Below are positions 18,855-28,253 of a stretch of 64,000 bases of DNA, piece by piece. Position numbers and translations under genes: made by a program. Within the stretch, counting starts at the first letter, position 1, and every line of letters begins with the position of its first letter. Below the pieces are notes generated by a model that searched no databases, was not told where the DNA came from, and was given only the letters and a program-made list of their open reading frames with translations. The stretch is taken from assembly GCA_016124495.1 (NCBI GenBank), contig WGNP01000008.1, positions 62,001 to 126,000 of the forward strand, in the 5' to 3' direction. This stretch comes from Hyphomonas sp. Lineage in GTDB: Bacteria; Pseudomonadota; Alphaproteobacteria; Caulobacterales; Hyphomonadaceae.

Positions 18855-18884
18855 GGGATGGCGGCTCTGCGATGGGTTCTAGAG

Positions 18885-18967
18885 AAGGGGGTCTACGCTA
18901 TCTTAGCATCCCCTGGCCGCGCCTGCGCCCCTCAGGTCGAGGCGACCGGCCCCGGCCAGGGGCCGGT
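18885..18967 (-). promoter_or_regulatory. leucine attenuator upstream of leuA
   Basis: Three mutually exclusive helices are visible in the transcript. Helix A: 18959-18967 pairs with 18945-18953 (9 perfect bp, 5-base loop) immediately after the Leu codons. Helix B: 18953-18962 pairs with 18910-18919 (10 bp). Helix C: CCAGGGG around 18910-18913 pairs with CCCCC at 18887-18891, enclosing a six-pair stem 18895-18900/18904-18909 and followed by a pyrimidine stretch UUCUCU. Helix C is terminator-like, and helix B excludes it. Stalling at Leu codons would favour B; the mechanism is inferred. Confidence 0.65.
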
Positions 18968-19000
18968 AAGCAGCAGAAGAAGGGGCAAGAGTTTGCGCAT
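18932..19000 (-). CDS. leuA leader peptide (22 aa, leucine-rich)
   Basis: On the minus strand an ATG at 19000 opens a 22-codon frame beginning MRKLLPLLLLLTGPW, with seven leucines among residues 4-11, and stopping at a TGA at 18932. A run of Leu codons directly followed by competing hairpins in front of leuA is the arrangement of attenuator leader peptides. The peptide itself needs no function; ribosome stalling at the Leu codons is what would be read out. It starts 23 bases after the end of the VTT membrane protein gene, so its promoter may lie within that gene. Confidence 0.75.
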   Translation of the reverse strand: MRKLLPLLLLLTGPWPGPVAST

Positions 19001-19022
19001 GACGGCTTTGATCACCGGATTT

Positions 19023-19757
19023 CTACCCATTGTCAATCGTTAGAGGGGCAGGTTCGGGAATATCTTGCCAAGCCTTGCGGGCGCGCCGGACCACGAAAAT
19101 CGTGACGCTGGCGTAGAGGGCTAGGGCCACGGCGCCGAAGGCGATGGCGGTCACCGGGGCGCCCTCGAAGGCTGAAACCAAAGTTTTCCAGCCTACCGCG
19201 ACCAGCGCAATCTTCGGAATGATGCCGAGACCCATGCCGATCCAGTAGTCGCGGAATTTCGCGGCGCTGGCCCCGAACACCATGTTAACGATCAGGAATG
19301 GGCCGGCCGGAACCGTTCTTACGACAGCGCTGGCAATAAGGGCGTTGCGGCCGATCAAGACCGACAGCTTCTGAGCGCGGGGGCCGGCATAGCGGCGCAC
19401 GGCCGCTTCGCCGCCCGCCCGGCCGATCCAGAAGGTCAGCGCCCCCGACAGCATGTTGGCAATCCAGCCGTAGATGCCGCCGATCAACGGGCCGAAAACA
19501 GCAACGGCTGCGGCGAGCAGAGCAAACTGGGGGACGCCCAGGAATGCCGCGACGCAGAAAACGGCGATGACGGCCGGAAGGCCCCAGGGGCTTCCCGCGA
19601 GATTACGCAGCCAGACTTCGGTCTGTTCGAGTCCCGGCAAGTGGCCAAGTTTTCCGAGGGCAAAGACCGACAGCACGGCGACCAGCAGGCCCAGCCCGAT
19701 ATACAGGGCACGGCGGGAAGCCGGGGCCGGGGCGGGGGCGGTCGTCTCGTGCGTCAT
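19023..19757 (-). CDS. TVP38/TMEM64 (VTT-domain) membrane protein
   Basis: The 244-residue protein has an N-terminal helix (ALYIGLGLLVAVLSVFAL) and a VTT/SNARE-associated core: FCVAAFLGVPQFALLAAAVAVFGPLIGG, VVRTVPAGPFLIVNMVFGAS and FRDYWIGMGLGIIPKIAL, then a last helix. Members resemble DedA proteins and are inner-membrane transporters or lipid scramblases of uncertain substrate. It is the gene directly upstream of the leuA leader on the same strand, so read-through into leuA is possible. Confidence 0.85.
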   Translation of the reverse strand: MTHETTAPAPAPASRRALYIGLGLLVAVLSVFALGKLGHLPGLEQTEVWLRNLAGSPWGLPAVIAVFCVAAFLGVPQFALLAAAVAVFGPLIGGIYGWIANMLSGALTFWIGRAGGEAAVRRYAGPRAQKLSVLIGRNALIASAVVRTVPAGPFLIVNMVFGASAAKFRDYWIGMGLGIIPKIALVAVGWKTLVSAFEGAPVTAIAFGAVALALYASVTIFVVRRARKAWQDIPEPAPLTIDNG

Positions 19758-19816
19758 CGCGGCTTCAGGTGCGATAGCGGGGAGCCGGCGTCAATTGCGC
19801 ACAGGCAGATGGTCGG

Positions 19817-20788
19817 TCAGGCGTCCGCCAGCATCGCCTCGCTCATCGCCCAGAGCTTTTCAGCTTTCGCGTCGTCGGTAATCCAGGGCCGGGCGTGTTC
19901 CCAGCGCTGGCTGTCGGCGGTTGCCAGCTTCGCAACATCGCAGTCTTCGCAATACACGCCGCCCTTGCCGGCCAGCTTGGGCGAGGTCGCGGCCCAGACG
20001 GTCGTCGAGGCGCCCTGCTCGGGCGTCTTGAACATGGCCTGCACCATGGGCGGGATCGATCCGTCGGGCGCCTTCCAGCCGAGGGCGACCATCTCCTCTT
20101 CCGGAAGGTGGCGCTGCAGCGGTGTGAAGATGCCGCCCGGGTGCACGGAAAAGGCCCGCACGCCGACATCCCGGCCGAGCAGATCTACGCCGAGGGCGAA
20201 CAGGGCGTTGGCGGACTTGGCCTGGCCGTAGGCCTCCCATTTGTCATAGGTGCGCGCGGCGTAATGCGGATCATCCCAGATCACGTCTGAGCGGACGTGG
20301 CCGACCGACGACAGCGCCACCACGCGCGCGCCGTCTGCCGCTTGCAACGCCGGGGCGAGCTGCATCGCCAGCGCCATGTGGCCGAGGTGGTTGGTGCCGA
20401 ACTGGCTTTCCCAGCCCTTGCCAACGCGGGCGAGGGGCGGGGCCATGATGCCGGCATTGTTGATCAGGATGTTCAGGCCACGGCCGGTCTCGAGATAATG
20501 GTCGGCAAAGCGGCGCACGCTCGCGAGGTCGCCGAGATCCATCGCGGCGATCTCGATTTCGCCCGCGACGCCCGCAAGCGCTTCGGCCGCCGTGTCTGCC
20601 CGGCGCGCCGGAACGGTCACCCGCGCGCCGGCGCCGGCGAGGGCTCGTACCGTTTCGAGGCCGATGCCGGAATAGCCGCCGGTGACGATGATGTTCTGTC
20701 CGGAGAGGTCGAAACCGGCGAGCACTTCGCGCGCCGTGCTCTTGGCAGTGAAGCCGGATCCGATCGGTGCCTGGTCTGCAGCTGCCAT
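19817..20788 (-). CDS. SDR family NAD(P)-dependent oxidoreductase
   Basis: The 323-residue protein is a short-chain dehydrogenase of the retinol-dehydrogenase-like type. It shows the cofactor loop VTGGYSGIGLETVRALAGAG, ILINNAGIMA, the catalytic Ser region VVALSSVGHV and YGQAKSANALFAL (Tyr-x3-Lys). The substrate is unknown. I chose the ATG at 20788, with AGGAAGG about 9 bases upstream, over an in-frame ATG at 20821. It runs opposite to the Sel1 gene across about 140 bases that must carry both promoters. Confidence 0.88.
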   Translation of the reverse strand: MAAADQAPIGSGFTAKSTAREVLAGFDLSGQNIIVTGGYSGIGLETVRALAGAGARVTVPARRADTAAEALAGVAGEIEIAAMDLGDLASVRRFADHYLETGRGLNILINNAGIMAPPLARVGKGWESQFGTNHLGHMALAMQLAPALQAADGARVVALSSVGHVRSDVIWDDPHYAARTYDKWEAYGQAKSANALFALGVDLLGRDVGVRAFSVHPGGIFTPLQRHLPEEEMVALGWKAPDGSIPPMVQAMFKTPEQGASTTVWAATSPKLAGKGGVYCEDCDVAKLATADSQRWEHARPWITDDAKAEKLWAMSEAMLADA

Positions 20789-20931
20789 GACGTTTCGCCT
20801 TCCTATGGTGCCTTGCTGCACTCAATTTTAGCCCTGCTGCCGGCAAAGGGCTACTGCAATCTCTCTGGAAGCCTGCCCCGGCGATGCCTAAATTCCCCGC
20901 TAAGCTGCCGCAACAATCTGGAGAGCCGATC

Positions 20932-21525
20932 ATGAAACCACATCTGATTCTGGGCGCCCTGCTTCTGAGTTGCGCCATTGCCTTGCCCGCGGCTGCGCAG
21001 TTCGGGCAGGTCGAGCGGACGCAGGCAGAAATCGCGCTGGAGCAAGCCGAGACGCAACAGGCGAAGTTGAAGCTGGCGCGCGAGGCCGCAGAGACTGCCT
21101 GTCAGGCGGGCGAGCTGGAAGGCTGTTTCAAGCTGGCGGACATGCAGCGCACCGGCAAGGGCGGCCTTCAGGACCTGAAAGCGGCTGCGAAGTCCTACAA
21201 GATCATGTGCGACGCGCGCGATGGCAGAGGCTGTTCGGGTCTGGCTTACCTGACGGTTCAGGGGCGCGGTGTTCCCGAGAACAAGCCCGAAGGCCGCGCG
21301 CTGTATAAGACGGCATGTGACCTCGGTGATGTCAGTGGCTGCGCGGCGTATGGCAACATGGCTTATACCGGCACGGGCGGACGCAAGGATGTACTCGGCG
21401 GCACGAATGCGCTGACAGAAGCCTGCAACCGGGATTATCAATGGGCCTGCACTCGGATGCGCGAGCTGGGCGTCTATGACCCGACCGAAAACCCGTTCGA
21501 CCGGCTCAGGGACCTGCGCAACTGA
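20932..21525 (+). CDS. secreted Sel1-like repeat protein
   Basis: The 197-residue protein has a signal peptide (MKPHLILGALLLSCAIALPA, cleavage after AAA) and several degenerate Sel1 repeats. These show as paired cysteines about 36 residues apart: CQAGELEGCFKLADM, CDARDGRGCSGLAYL, CDLGDVSGCAAYGNMAY and CNRDYQWACTRMRE. Each pair resembles the disulfide-linked repeats of HcpA-type periplasmic proteins. The start with GGAGAG 7 bases upstream is preferred to an ATG at 20884. It is probably a periplasmic interaction scaffold; the partner is unknown. Confidence 0.82.
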   Translation: MKPHLILGALLLSCAIALPAAAQFGQVERTQAEIALEQAETQQAKLKLAREAAETACQAGELEGCFKLADMQRTGKGGLQDLKAAAKSYKIMCDARDGRGCSGLAYLTVQGRGVPENKPEGRALYKTACDLGDVSGCAAYGNMAYTGTGGRKDVLGGTNALTEACNRDYQWACTRMRELGVYDPTENPFDRLRDLRN

Positions 21526-22017
21526 TCAGACAGCGGCGGCTTTCGGGGCGGCCGGGTCTGCGGGCAGTGGATCGGGGCGGGCGTGCGAGAGGGCAGCCAC
21601 GTTCGACAGGTCCGGCACCAGCCCTGCCTTGTTGATGTGGGCCACCGTCCGCTCTGGTGCAATCAGCAGATCGGCGCTGACAATGGTGCGTTCCTCGACG
21701 CGCATCGACGGTGAAAAGGCAACCCCTTCAAGACGCCCGCCGGTGCAGACCTCAAGGCACTTGCTTGCTTCAATGTCACCGCTGACGGCGCCGTGGACGA
21801 TAAGCGTCGCGGCGCGGACGCGCCCTTCGATCCGGCCGGTGGCCTCCACGAGGATCAGGTCGTCGGAGATGACATCGCCGCGGATATGCGCGCCTATAAT
21901 GACCGGGCCAACAAAGCGGAACGTGCCTTCGAGGCGTCCGCCCGCAGCAATCGCATTTCCAAGACCGGATTTTGCCGGTTTGGTGAAAGCCTCGGGTTTG
22001 CCGGATGTCGCAGCCAT
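21526..22017 (-). CDS. bactofilin (polymer-forming cytoskeletal protein)
   Basis: The 163-residue protein has the bactofilin beta-helix pattern: repeated short strands such as RLEGTFRFVGPVIIGAHIRGDV, GRIEGRVRAATLIVHGAVSGDI and GGRLEGVA between flexible Pro/Ala-rich tails. Bactofilins polymerise without nucleotide, often at the membrane, and recruit wall enzymes; in Caulobacter and Hyphomonas relatives they control stalk or bud morphogenesis. A GH25 lysozyme gene is divergently placed 73 bases away, which may or may not be functional. Confidence 0.92.
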   Translation of the reverse strand: MAATSGKPEAFTKPAKSGLGNAIAAGGRLEGTFRFVGPVIIGAHIRGDVISDDLILVEATGRIEGRVRAATLIVHGAVSGDIEASKCLEVCTGGRLEGVAFSPSMRVEERTIVSADLLIAPERTVAHINKAGLVPDLSNVAALSHARPDPLPADPAAPKAAAV

Positions 22018-22090
22018 GACGCGGTTCCTTTATTAGGCCCTGTTACACAGGTTAACTGATTGTTAACGAAAGAAGAAGGGTTCCACCTAG

Positions 22091-22771
22091 ATGCTTGCAA
22101 GATTTGTGCGAAGGCCTTGGCTCGCGGCGGCGGTCCTCTTGCTGGGCGCTTGCGGCTCAGGCCGCGAGGCTGCGGACGCGTCCGCCCCCGCGCGTCTGCT
22201 GCCGCCCGGCGCCGAGGGCATAGACCTGTCGCACCATAACGGGCCGGTCGACTGGGGCCGCCTGGGCACCGAGCCGCTGGACTTTGTCTACCTCAAGGCC
22301 ACCGAAGGGACGGATCATACCGACCCGCGGTTCCAGGAAAACTGGCAGGCCGCCACCCGGCTCGGCTGGAAGGTGGGCGCCTATCACTTCTACCTTCTCT
22401 GCCATGCCGGCGCTCCGCAGGCGGAGAATTTCATCCGCCAGGTCGAGGTACGTCCGGGGACGCTGCCGCCGGCCGTTGATCTTGAACATGCCCATAATTG
22501 CAAGGCGCACGGCGGACGCGAAGCGGCCTTGTCGGAACTGCGCGCGTTCCTCGGCGCGCTTGAAGCCGAATACGGCACCTTGCCGGTGATCTACACCACG
22601 CCCGCCTTCCACGCCGAATGGCTTGCGGGGGAGGACTTCGAGGCGCATCCTGTCTGGATACGGTCACTCGATGGCGCGCCCGCGCAGCGCCACGCGATCT
22701 GGCAATACTCCATGAAGGGCAGGTTGGCCGGTGTCGAAGGCCCGGTCGATCTAAACAGGGCAGCAGACTAG
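22091..22771 (+). CDS. GH25 family lysozyme, predicted lipoprotein
   Basis: The 226-residue protein begins with a lipoprotein signal (AAAVLLLGAC, lipobox Cys about 20). It then has a GH25 barrel: GIDLSHHNGPVDW with the first acidic residue, DFVYLKATEGTDHTDPRF, GAYHFYLL, the catalytic PAVDLEH pair and IWQYS near the end. GH25 muramidases cleave the beta-1,4 bond of peptidoglycan. The lipobox suggests anchoring in the inner or outer membrane facing the periplasm. Its last four bases overlap the convergent GNAT gene. Confidence 0.9.
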   Translation: MLARFVRRPWLAAAVLLLGACGSGREAADASAPARLLPPGAEGIDLSHHNGPVDWGRLGTEPLDFVYLKATEGTDHTDPRFQENWQAATRLGWKVGAYHFYLLCHAGAPQAENFIRQVEVRPGTLPPAVDLEHAHNCKAHGGREAALSELRAFLGALEAEYGTLPVIYTTPAFHAEWLAGEDFEAHPVWIRSLDGAPAQRHAIWQYSMKGRLAGVEGPVDLNRAAD

Positions 22772-23325
22772 AGTGCCTTGCCCATCCGCAGCCCCGGCAC
22801 GTCTACACCGCCAACTGAAGCACTGATGATCCGCTCGATCTCTTGATACCCGCAGGCGCGGTAGAGCGGCTCGCCCGCAAGCGTCGCCATCAGTTCGGCG
22901 CGGCGGAATCCGGCGCCACGTGCTGCTTGTTCGCATACGGACAAGACGTACCGACCGAGGCCGCGCCGTACGAACTGCGGATGGGTGTACATCGCCCGGA
23001 TCCGGGCGGCGTCCTTGGCAATCTGCAGGAGTGCGTGATTGCGCTGAGCGGTCGAATGATCGCCGCCATAGAGCGTCGCGCGGTGGCTCCATCCGCCGCA
23101 GGCGGCACGGCGGCCGGACGCGGTTTCGTGCACCACGAAATACGTACCGTCCGCTATCAGCTGCCTGTCGAGCCCCATTATCGAATAGGAGGCGGCGACC
23201 TGTTCGGGCGACAGGAAACCGCGCTGAAGTTCGCCGATTGCGGCGTCCATCAGCGCGGCGATATCATCGGCATCCGCCTCATCTGCGAGGCGGTGCGTGA
23301 AGCCCTCGAGGAAGGGCTGTGGCAT
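22768..23325 (-). CDS. GNAT family N-acetyltransferase
   Basis: The 185-residue protein has a GNAT layout: HRLADEADADDIAALMDAAI at the N-terminus, then RAMYTHPQFVRRGLGRYVLSVCEQAARGAGF, which holds the acetyl-CoA pyrophosphate loop (RRGLGR), and LAGEPLYRACGYQEIER. Such enzymes transfer acetyl from acetyl-CoA to amines, but the target cannot be read. It lies two bases downstream of ilvC on the same strand and might be transcribed with it. Confidence 0.87.
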   Translation of the reverse strand: MPQPFLEGFTHRLADEADADDIAALMDAAIGELQRGFLSPEQVAASYSIMGLDRQLIADGTYFVVHETASGRRAACGGWSHRATLYGGDHSTAQRNHALLQIAKDAARIRAMYTHPQFVRRGLGRYVLSVCEQAARGAGFRRAELMATLAGEPLYRACGYQEIERIISASVGGVDVPGLRMGKAL

Positions 23326-23327
23326 AC

Positions 23328-24365
<1,038 letters not shown>

Positions 24366-24401
24366 CTAAGGGGTAATGGGGATGGCGTTGGAAGGGATCC
24401 G

Positions 24402-25046
24402 TCAGGAAGAGGCGTTGCAAACCCAGCCAGGGCTGACATTGGCAATGCCGATGACGAGATTGTTGAGCCGGCTCACCGGATCGTCGGATCCGGCATGGCG
24501 GGAAAAGTTGCGTGGGCCGTTGTCGGTATCGGCGCGGGTGATGATGTCATGGCTTTTGATCACGAGCCGCACGTTGCGCGAGCCATCCGGATTGAGCGTC
24601 ACGTCCTCGCGCGGGCCATAGTCTGGCACATCAGACGCGGCAGACTGGGTCAGCAACAGGCTCAGTGCATTGGCGGTATCGTCCGGCAGGGTGGCCAGCA
24701 AGCGGCAGCGCGGCCCGCTGCCCTCCGGCACCGAGCGGGCCTCAAGGCGCAGCTTCGGTCCTTCCGCGAGCACATCGTAGACATAGGCCGCGCCGCTCGG
24801 CGACGCTGTGTCGATGATCTCGATAAGGGAATTTGCGCGTGCGCCATAGAGGGAGACAGCGCGGTCACGGATGACGGACGCGCGCTCGAGGTCGCAGCGC
24901 ATTCTCGCGGTGTCGGGTCCGACATCGGCGGCGTATGCGCCATTCGACAGGGCAGGGTTGCATCCGCCAACCTGCGCCGCTGCCGCAAACGGCGCGGCGC
25001 AGACCGCAAGGCCCACCGGAACGGCCCACCAGGAAAAGGGTTTCAT
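24402..25046 (-). CDS. unknown secreted protein inside the ilv cluster
   Basis: The 214-residue protein has a signal peptide (MKPFSWWAVPVGLAVCAAPFA, cleavage near AAAAQ) and a mature domain with four scattered cysteines (GGCNPAL, MRCDLER, RCRLLAT, WVCNASS). I do not recognise a family. Its ATG overlaps the ilvN stop by four bases, so it is translationally coupled to ilvN and precedes ilvC. A periplasmic protein in an amino-acid biosynthesis operon has no obvious role. Confidence 0.75.
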   Translation of the reverse strand: MKPFSWWAVPVGLAVCAAPFAAAAQVGGCNPALSNGAYAADVGPDTARMRCDLERASVIRDRAVSLYGARANSLIEIIDTASPSGAAYVYDVLAEGPKLRLEARSVPEGSGPRCRLLATLPDDTANALSLLLTQSAASDVPDYGPREDVTLNPDGSRNVRLVIKSHDIITRADTDNGPRNFSRHAGSDDPVSRLNNLVIGIANVSPGWVCNASS

Positions 25047-25618
25047 CCTTTCTCCTTCCCGCGTTTGATCGACAGGACACCGGTCCGGCTGACTTCGACC
25101 AGGCCCAGCGGGCGCATCAGGTCGACAAACTGTGTCAGCTTTTCCGAGGCGCCTGTGACTTCGAAAATGAAGCTCTCGTTGGTGGTGTCTATCACATGCG
25201 CGCGGAAGATTTCAGCAATCCTGAGCGCCTCGACGCGTTTTTCTCCGGTGCCGGCCACTTTCACCAGCGCCAGTTCGCGCTCGATACCGGTTTTGGAATT
25301 GGTGATGTCGATGACTTCAGCTACCGGCACAATGCGCAGCAGTTGCGCCTCGATCTGCTCGAGAATGTGCGCGGTGCCCTGCGTGACGATGGTGATACGC
25401 GAGCGGTGCTGGCTGGCATCGACTTCGGCGACCGTAAGGGAATCAATGTTGTAGCCCCGGCCCGAGAATAGCCCGACGACGCGCGCCAGTACGCCCGGCT
25501 CGTTGTCGACCAGCACGGCCAGGGTGCGTCGCTCTATCGCCTGGTCGGCATGCGACAGGAAATAGGCTGATTTCGGCCCGTTGCCGTTACCGCCAACGGG
25601 CTTGGGTGCGTCGGTCAT
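25043..25618 (-). CDS. ilvN: acetolactate synthase small (regulatory) subunit
   Basis: The 191-residue protein has an N-terminal ACT domain (RRTLAVLVDNEPGVLARVVGLFSGRGYNIDSLTV, about residues 30-64) and a C-terminal ALS_SS_C domain. It binds valine and confers feedback inhibition on the catalytic subunit. An extra N-terminal segment of about 25 residues precedes the ACT domain. Both ends overlap neighbouring unknown genes by four bases, so ilvB is separated from ilvN by an inserted gene. Confidence 0.96.
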   Translation of the reverse strand: MTDAPKPVGGNGNGPKSAYFLSHADQAIERRTLAVLVDNEPGVLARVVGLFSGRGYNIDSLTVAEVDASQHRSRITIVTQGTAHILEQIEAQLLRIVPVAEVIDITNSKTGIERELALVKVAGTGEKRVEALRIAEIFRAHVIDTTNESFIFEVTGASEKLTQFVDLMRPLGLVEVSRTGVLSIKRGKEKG

Positions 25619-26304
25619 TGCAGCCTCATGGGTTGTGCGGCGTCATCGCCAAACTTGAAATCGGGCCTGAGGGTCTGGAGTTTCGTGCGCAGCGCCTTCG
25701 ACTTCGCAATGGCGTCGCCGCGGTCATCATCGTCCTGGTCGTCATAGCGCTCAACGATCTCGTCCTTACGGCGCGGATCCAGGTAGGCCTGCAGCTCGGA
25801 CACCAGAAGCCGGCGGCATTCGTCGATGAATGCGGCGCTGTCGTCGGAGGAGGGTCCACCTTCACGGGTCAGCGCTTCCAGTTCGTGATAGGTCCACATC
25901 AACGCGTCAAGGATTGGCGGTCGGTGGCCGCGGTAAGCACCTTCCTTTTCGGCGCCCTTCTTGTCGGGGTTGAGGTTCGGAAAAAATAGCCTGCCCCGGT
26001 CCACCAGCGTCGACAGTGCCACCAGAAGGTTTGCCTTGTTCGCCAGGAAGCCGCCTTCATTGGCCTGCATCTGGCGGGTGCGGGCGAACATCGCGCAGCG
26101 CGCCATCGTGTCGATCGCAGCGTTGCCCCAGTCGAGGCTGGCGGCGTCTATGGCCTGGCGCAGGTTGGCCGTCTGGAGTTTGCGCTGGCGCTTGGTCTCG
26201 CCGCGCGCGATCAGCGCGCTGATCATCGCGATGAGGGCCGAACCGACGCCGACGAAGACTTCAAGATGAGTCTGGCTGAACTGCAGCAGGCCCGCGACGT
26301 CCAT
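25615..26304 (-). CDS. unknown membrane-anchored protein between ilvB and ilvN
   Basis: The 229-residue protein has one N-terminal membrane helix (HLEVFVGVGSALIAMISALIA) followed by a basic stretch (RGETKRQRKLQTANL) and a helical, charged cytoplasmic domain with an acidic patch DDQDDDDRGD near the C-terminus. I do not recognise the family. The ATG at 26304 fits the hydrophobic start better than one 12 bases upstream. Its stop overlaps the ilvN start by four bases, so it probably lies in the ilv operon. Confidence 0.7.
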   Translation of the reverse strand: MDVAGLLQFSQTHLEVFVGVGSALIAMISALIARGETKRQRKLQTANLRQAIDAASLDWGNAAIDTMARCAMFARTRQMQANEGGFLANKANLLVALSTLVDRGRLFFPNLNPDKKGAEKEGAYRGHRPPILDALMWTYHELEALTREGGPSSDDSAAFIDECRRLLVSELQAYLDPRRKDEIVERYDDQDDDDRGDAIAKSKALRTKLQTLRPDFKFGDDAAQPMRLQ

Positions 26305-26343
26305 GTTTGCCCCCACGCTTCCCGGTTCCGGGACCTTATTATG

Positions 26344-28131
26344 CTAGACGAGCTTGCGGCCCGCTTCTCCGACTTCGTTACCTGTTATTTCGCCGAGAAT
26401 CATCTGGTTGTGCGCAGAGCCCGACGGGATCATCGGCAGGCAGTTCTCTGCCCGCTCAACCCGGCAATCGAACAATACCGGGCCGGGATGATCAATCATT
26501 TCAAGGATCCTGGCGTCGAGGTCTTCCGGCTTGTCGCAGCGGATACCGTGCCCGCCGAGCGCCTTGGCGAGCATCACGAAGTCCGGCAGACTTTCCGAAT
26601 AGGAATGCGAATAGCGTTCCCCGTGCAGCAATTCCTGCCACTGGCGCACCATCCCCATCCACTCGTTGTTGAGGATGAACACCTTCACCGGCAGCTTGTG
26701 CTGAACCGCGGTTGAAAGCTCCTGCATCATCATCTGGATCGAGGCTTCGCCGGCGATGTCGATGACCAGCGCGTCCGGATGCGCCGACTGCACGCCGACG
26801 GCGGCTGGCAGGCCATAGCCCATCGTGCCCAGCCCGCCGGACGTCATCCAGCGGTTGGGCTCCTCGAAATGATAGAACTGCGCCGCCCACATCTGGTGCT
26901 GGCCGACTTCCGTCGTGATGTAGGTATTGCGGTCCTTGGTCAGTGCATACAGCCGCTCCACCGCATACTGCGGTTTGATGACCTCGGCCGAGTTTGCGTA
27001 GGTGAAGCAGCGCCGGGCGCGCCAGGTGTCGATCTGGTCGCGCCAGGCGCTGAGGTCCGGTATCTTGCGCTTCAGTGCCTTTATCTCAGTGATCAGCGCG
27101 TCCAGCGCCTCGGCACAATCGGCGACGACCGGCACGTCCACCCGCACGATCTTGTTGATCGAGGAGGCATCGATATCGATGTGAATCTTCCTGGACTTGG
27201 GCGAGAAGGCATCGATACGGCCGGTCACGCGGTCATCGAACCTGGCGCCGACGCAGATCATCAGGTCGCAGTCATGCATCGCATTATTGGCTTCGAAGCT
27301 GCCGTGCATGCCCAGCATGCCGAGCCAGTCGGGATGCGAGGCAGGAAAGGCGCCGAGGCCCATCAGCGTCGAGGTCACCGGAAAACCGGTCAGCTCCTGC
27401 AGTTCGCGCAGTTTCTCCGACGCGCGCGGTCCGGAATTGATCACGCCGCCGCCGGTATAGAAGAGCGGCCGCCAGGCCTTGGTCATCAGTTCGGCTGCCG
27501 CCTTGATCGCATCCGTTTTCGGGATGCGCTGGGGCACATAGGTCGGCTTGAAAATGCCGTCCTTGCCGATATAGGGACCGGTCGCGAACTGGATGTCCTT
27601 CGGGATGTCGATCACCACCGGACCGGGGCGGCCGGTCGTTGCAACATAGAAAGCTTCATGGATGATCCGCGCGAGCTGGGTGACGTCGGTCACGAGATAA
27701 TTGTGCTTGGCGCAGCTGCGCGTGATGCCGGTTGTATCGCATTCCTGGAAGGCGTCAGTGCCGATCAGGTGGGTCGGCACCTGTCCGGTGATCACTACCA
27801 TCGGGATCGAGTCCATCAGCGCGTCGGTGATCGGGGTCACCATGTTGGTCGCGCCGGGGCCTGAGGTCACCAGCGCGACACCGCACTTGCCGGTCGAGCG
27901 GGCATAGCCCTCGGCGGCATGACCGGCGCCCTGTTCGTGGCGCACGAGAATGTGGCGGATCGCATCCTGCCCGTAGAGCGCGTCATAGATCGGCAGCACC
28001 GCCCCGCCGGGATAACCGAACATCACCGATACGCCCTGTTCCCGGAGCGCTTCCACGACGATCTGCGCGCCGGTCATCATCCGGGGTGCGGTCGCTTCGC
28101 TGGCAGGTTTTGCCTTGGTCTTGGTCGTCAT
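26344..28131 (-). CDS. ilvB: acetolactate synthase large (catalytic) subunit
   Basis: The roughly 595-residue enzyme is a ThDP-dependent synthase: GAQIVVEALREQGVSVMFGYPGGAV at the N-terminus, the ThDP glutamate in RHEQGAGHAAEGYAR, FAD domain around LGMLGMHGSFEANNAM, and the GDGS-like motif replaced by IDIAGEASIQMMMQEL, then LNNEWMGMVRQWQEL. It makes 2-acetolactate from pyruvate. I chose the ATG at 28131 because an in-frame start at 28233 lies in the attenuator. Note GEAS instead of the common GDGS in the Mg2+-ThDP motif, a conservative change seen in the family. Confidence 0.96.
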   Translation of the reverse strand: MTTKTKAKPASEATAPRMMTGAQIVVEALREQGVSVMFGYPGGAVLPIYDALYGQDAIRHILVRHEQGAGHAAEGYARSTGKCGVALVTSGPGATNMVTPITDALMDSIPMVVITGQVPTHLIGTDAFQECDTTGITRSCAKHNYLVTDVTQLARIIHEAFYVATTGRPGPVVIDIPKDIQFATGPYIGKDGIFKPTYVPQRIPKTDAIKAAAELMTKAWRPLFYTGGGVINSGPRASEKLRELQELTGFPVTSTLMGLGAFPASHPDWLGMLGMHGSFEANNAMHDCDLMICVGARFDDRVTGRIDAFSPKSRKIHIDIDASSINKIVRVDVPVVADCAEALDALITEIKALKRKIPDLSAWRDQIDTWRARRCFTYANSAEVIKPQYAVERLYALTKDRNTYITTEVGQHQMWAAQFYHFEEPNRWMTSGGLGTMGYGLPAAVGVQSAHPDALVIDIAGEASIQMMMQELSTAVQHKLPVKVFILNNEWMGMVRQWQELLHGERYSHSYSESLPDFVMLAKALGGHGIRCDKPEDLDARILEMIDHPGPVLFDCRVERAENCLPMIPSGSAHNQMILGEITGNEVGEAGRKLV

Positions 28132-28187
28132 GGTGCGGGCTCGAAGGTCGGAAGGGTTCTGGGGAAGGTTCGGGGCATCGGCCAAAC

Positions 28188-28217
28188 AAAAAAGGGCCTC
28201 CGAGAGGAAGCCCTTTT
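28188..28217 (-). terminator. attenuator terminator upstream of ilvB
   Basis: The 12-base arm AAAAGGGCTTCC pairs (with one G-U) with GGAGGCCCTTTT across a 4-base loop, and the transcript continues with further U residues. It lies about 57 bases before the ilvB ATG, inside its leader, where a terminator makes sense only as an attenuator. A smaller hairpin (GCCTG/CAGGC at 28236-28251) precedes it and could be the alternative or pause structure. Confidence 0.75.
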
Positions 28218-28253
28218 CTGTGCGCACCCGCAACCGCCTGCAAGGACAGGCAG

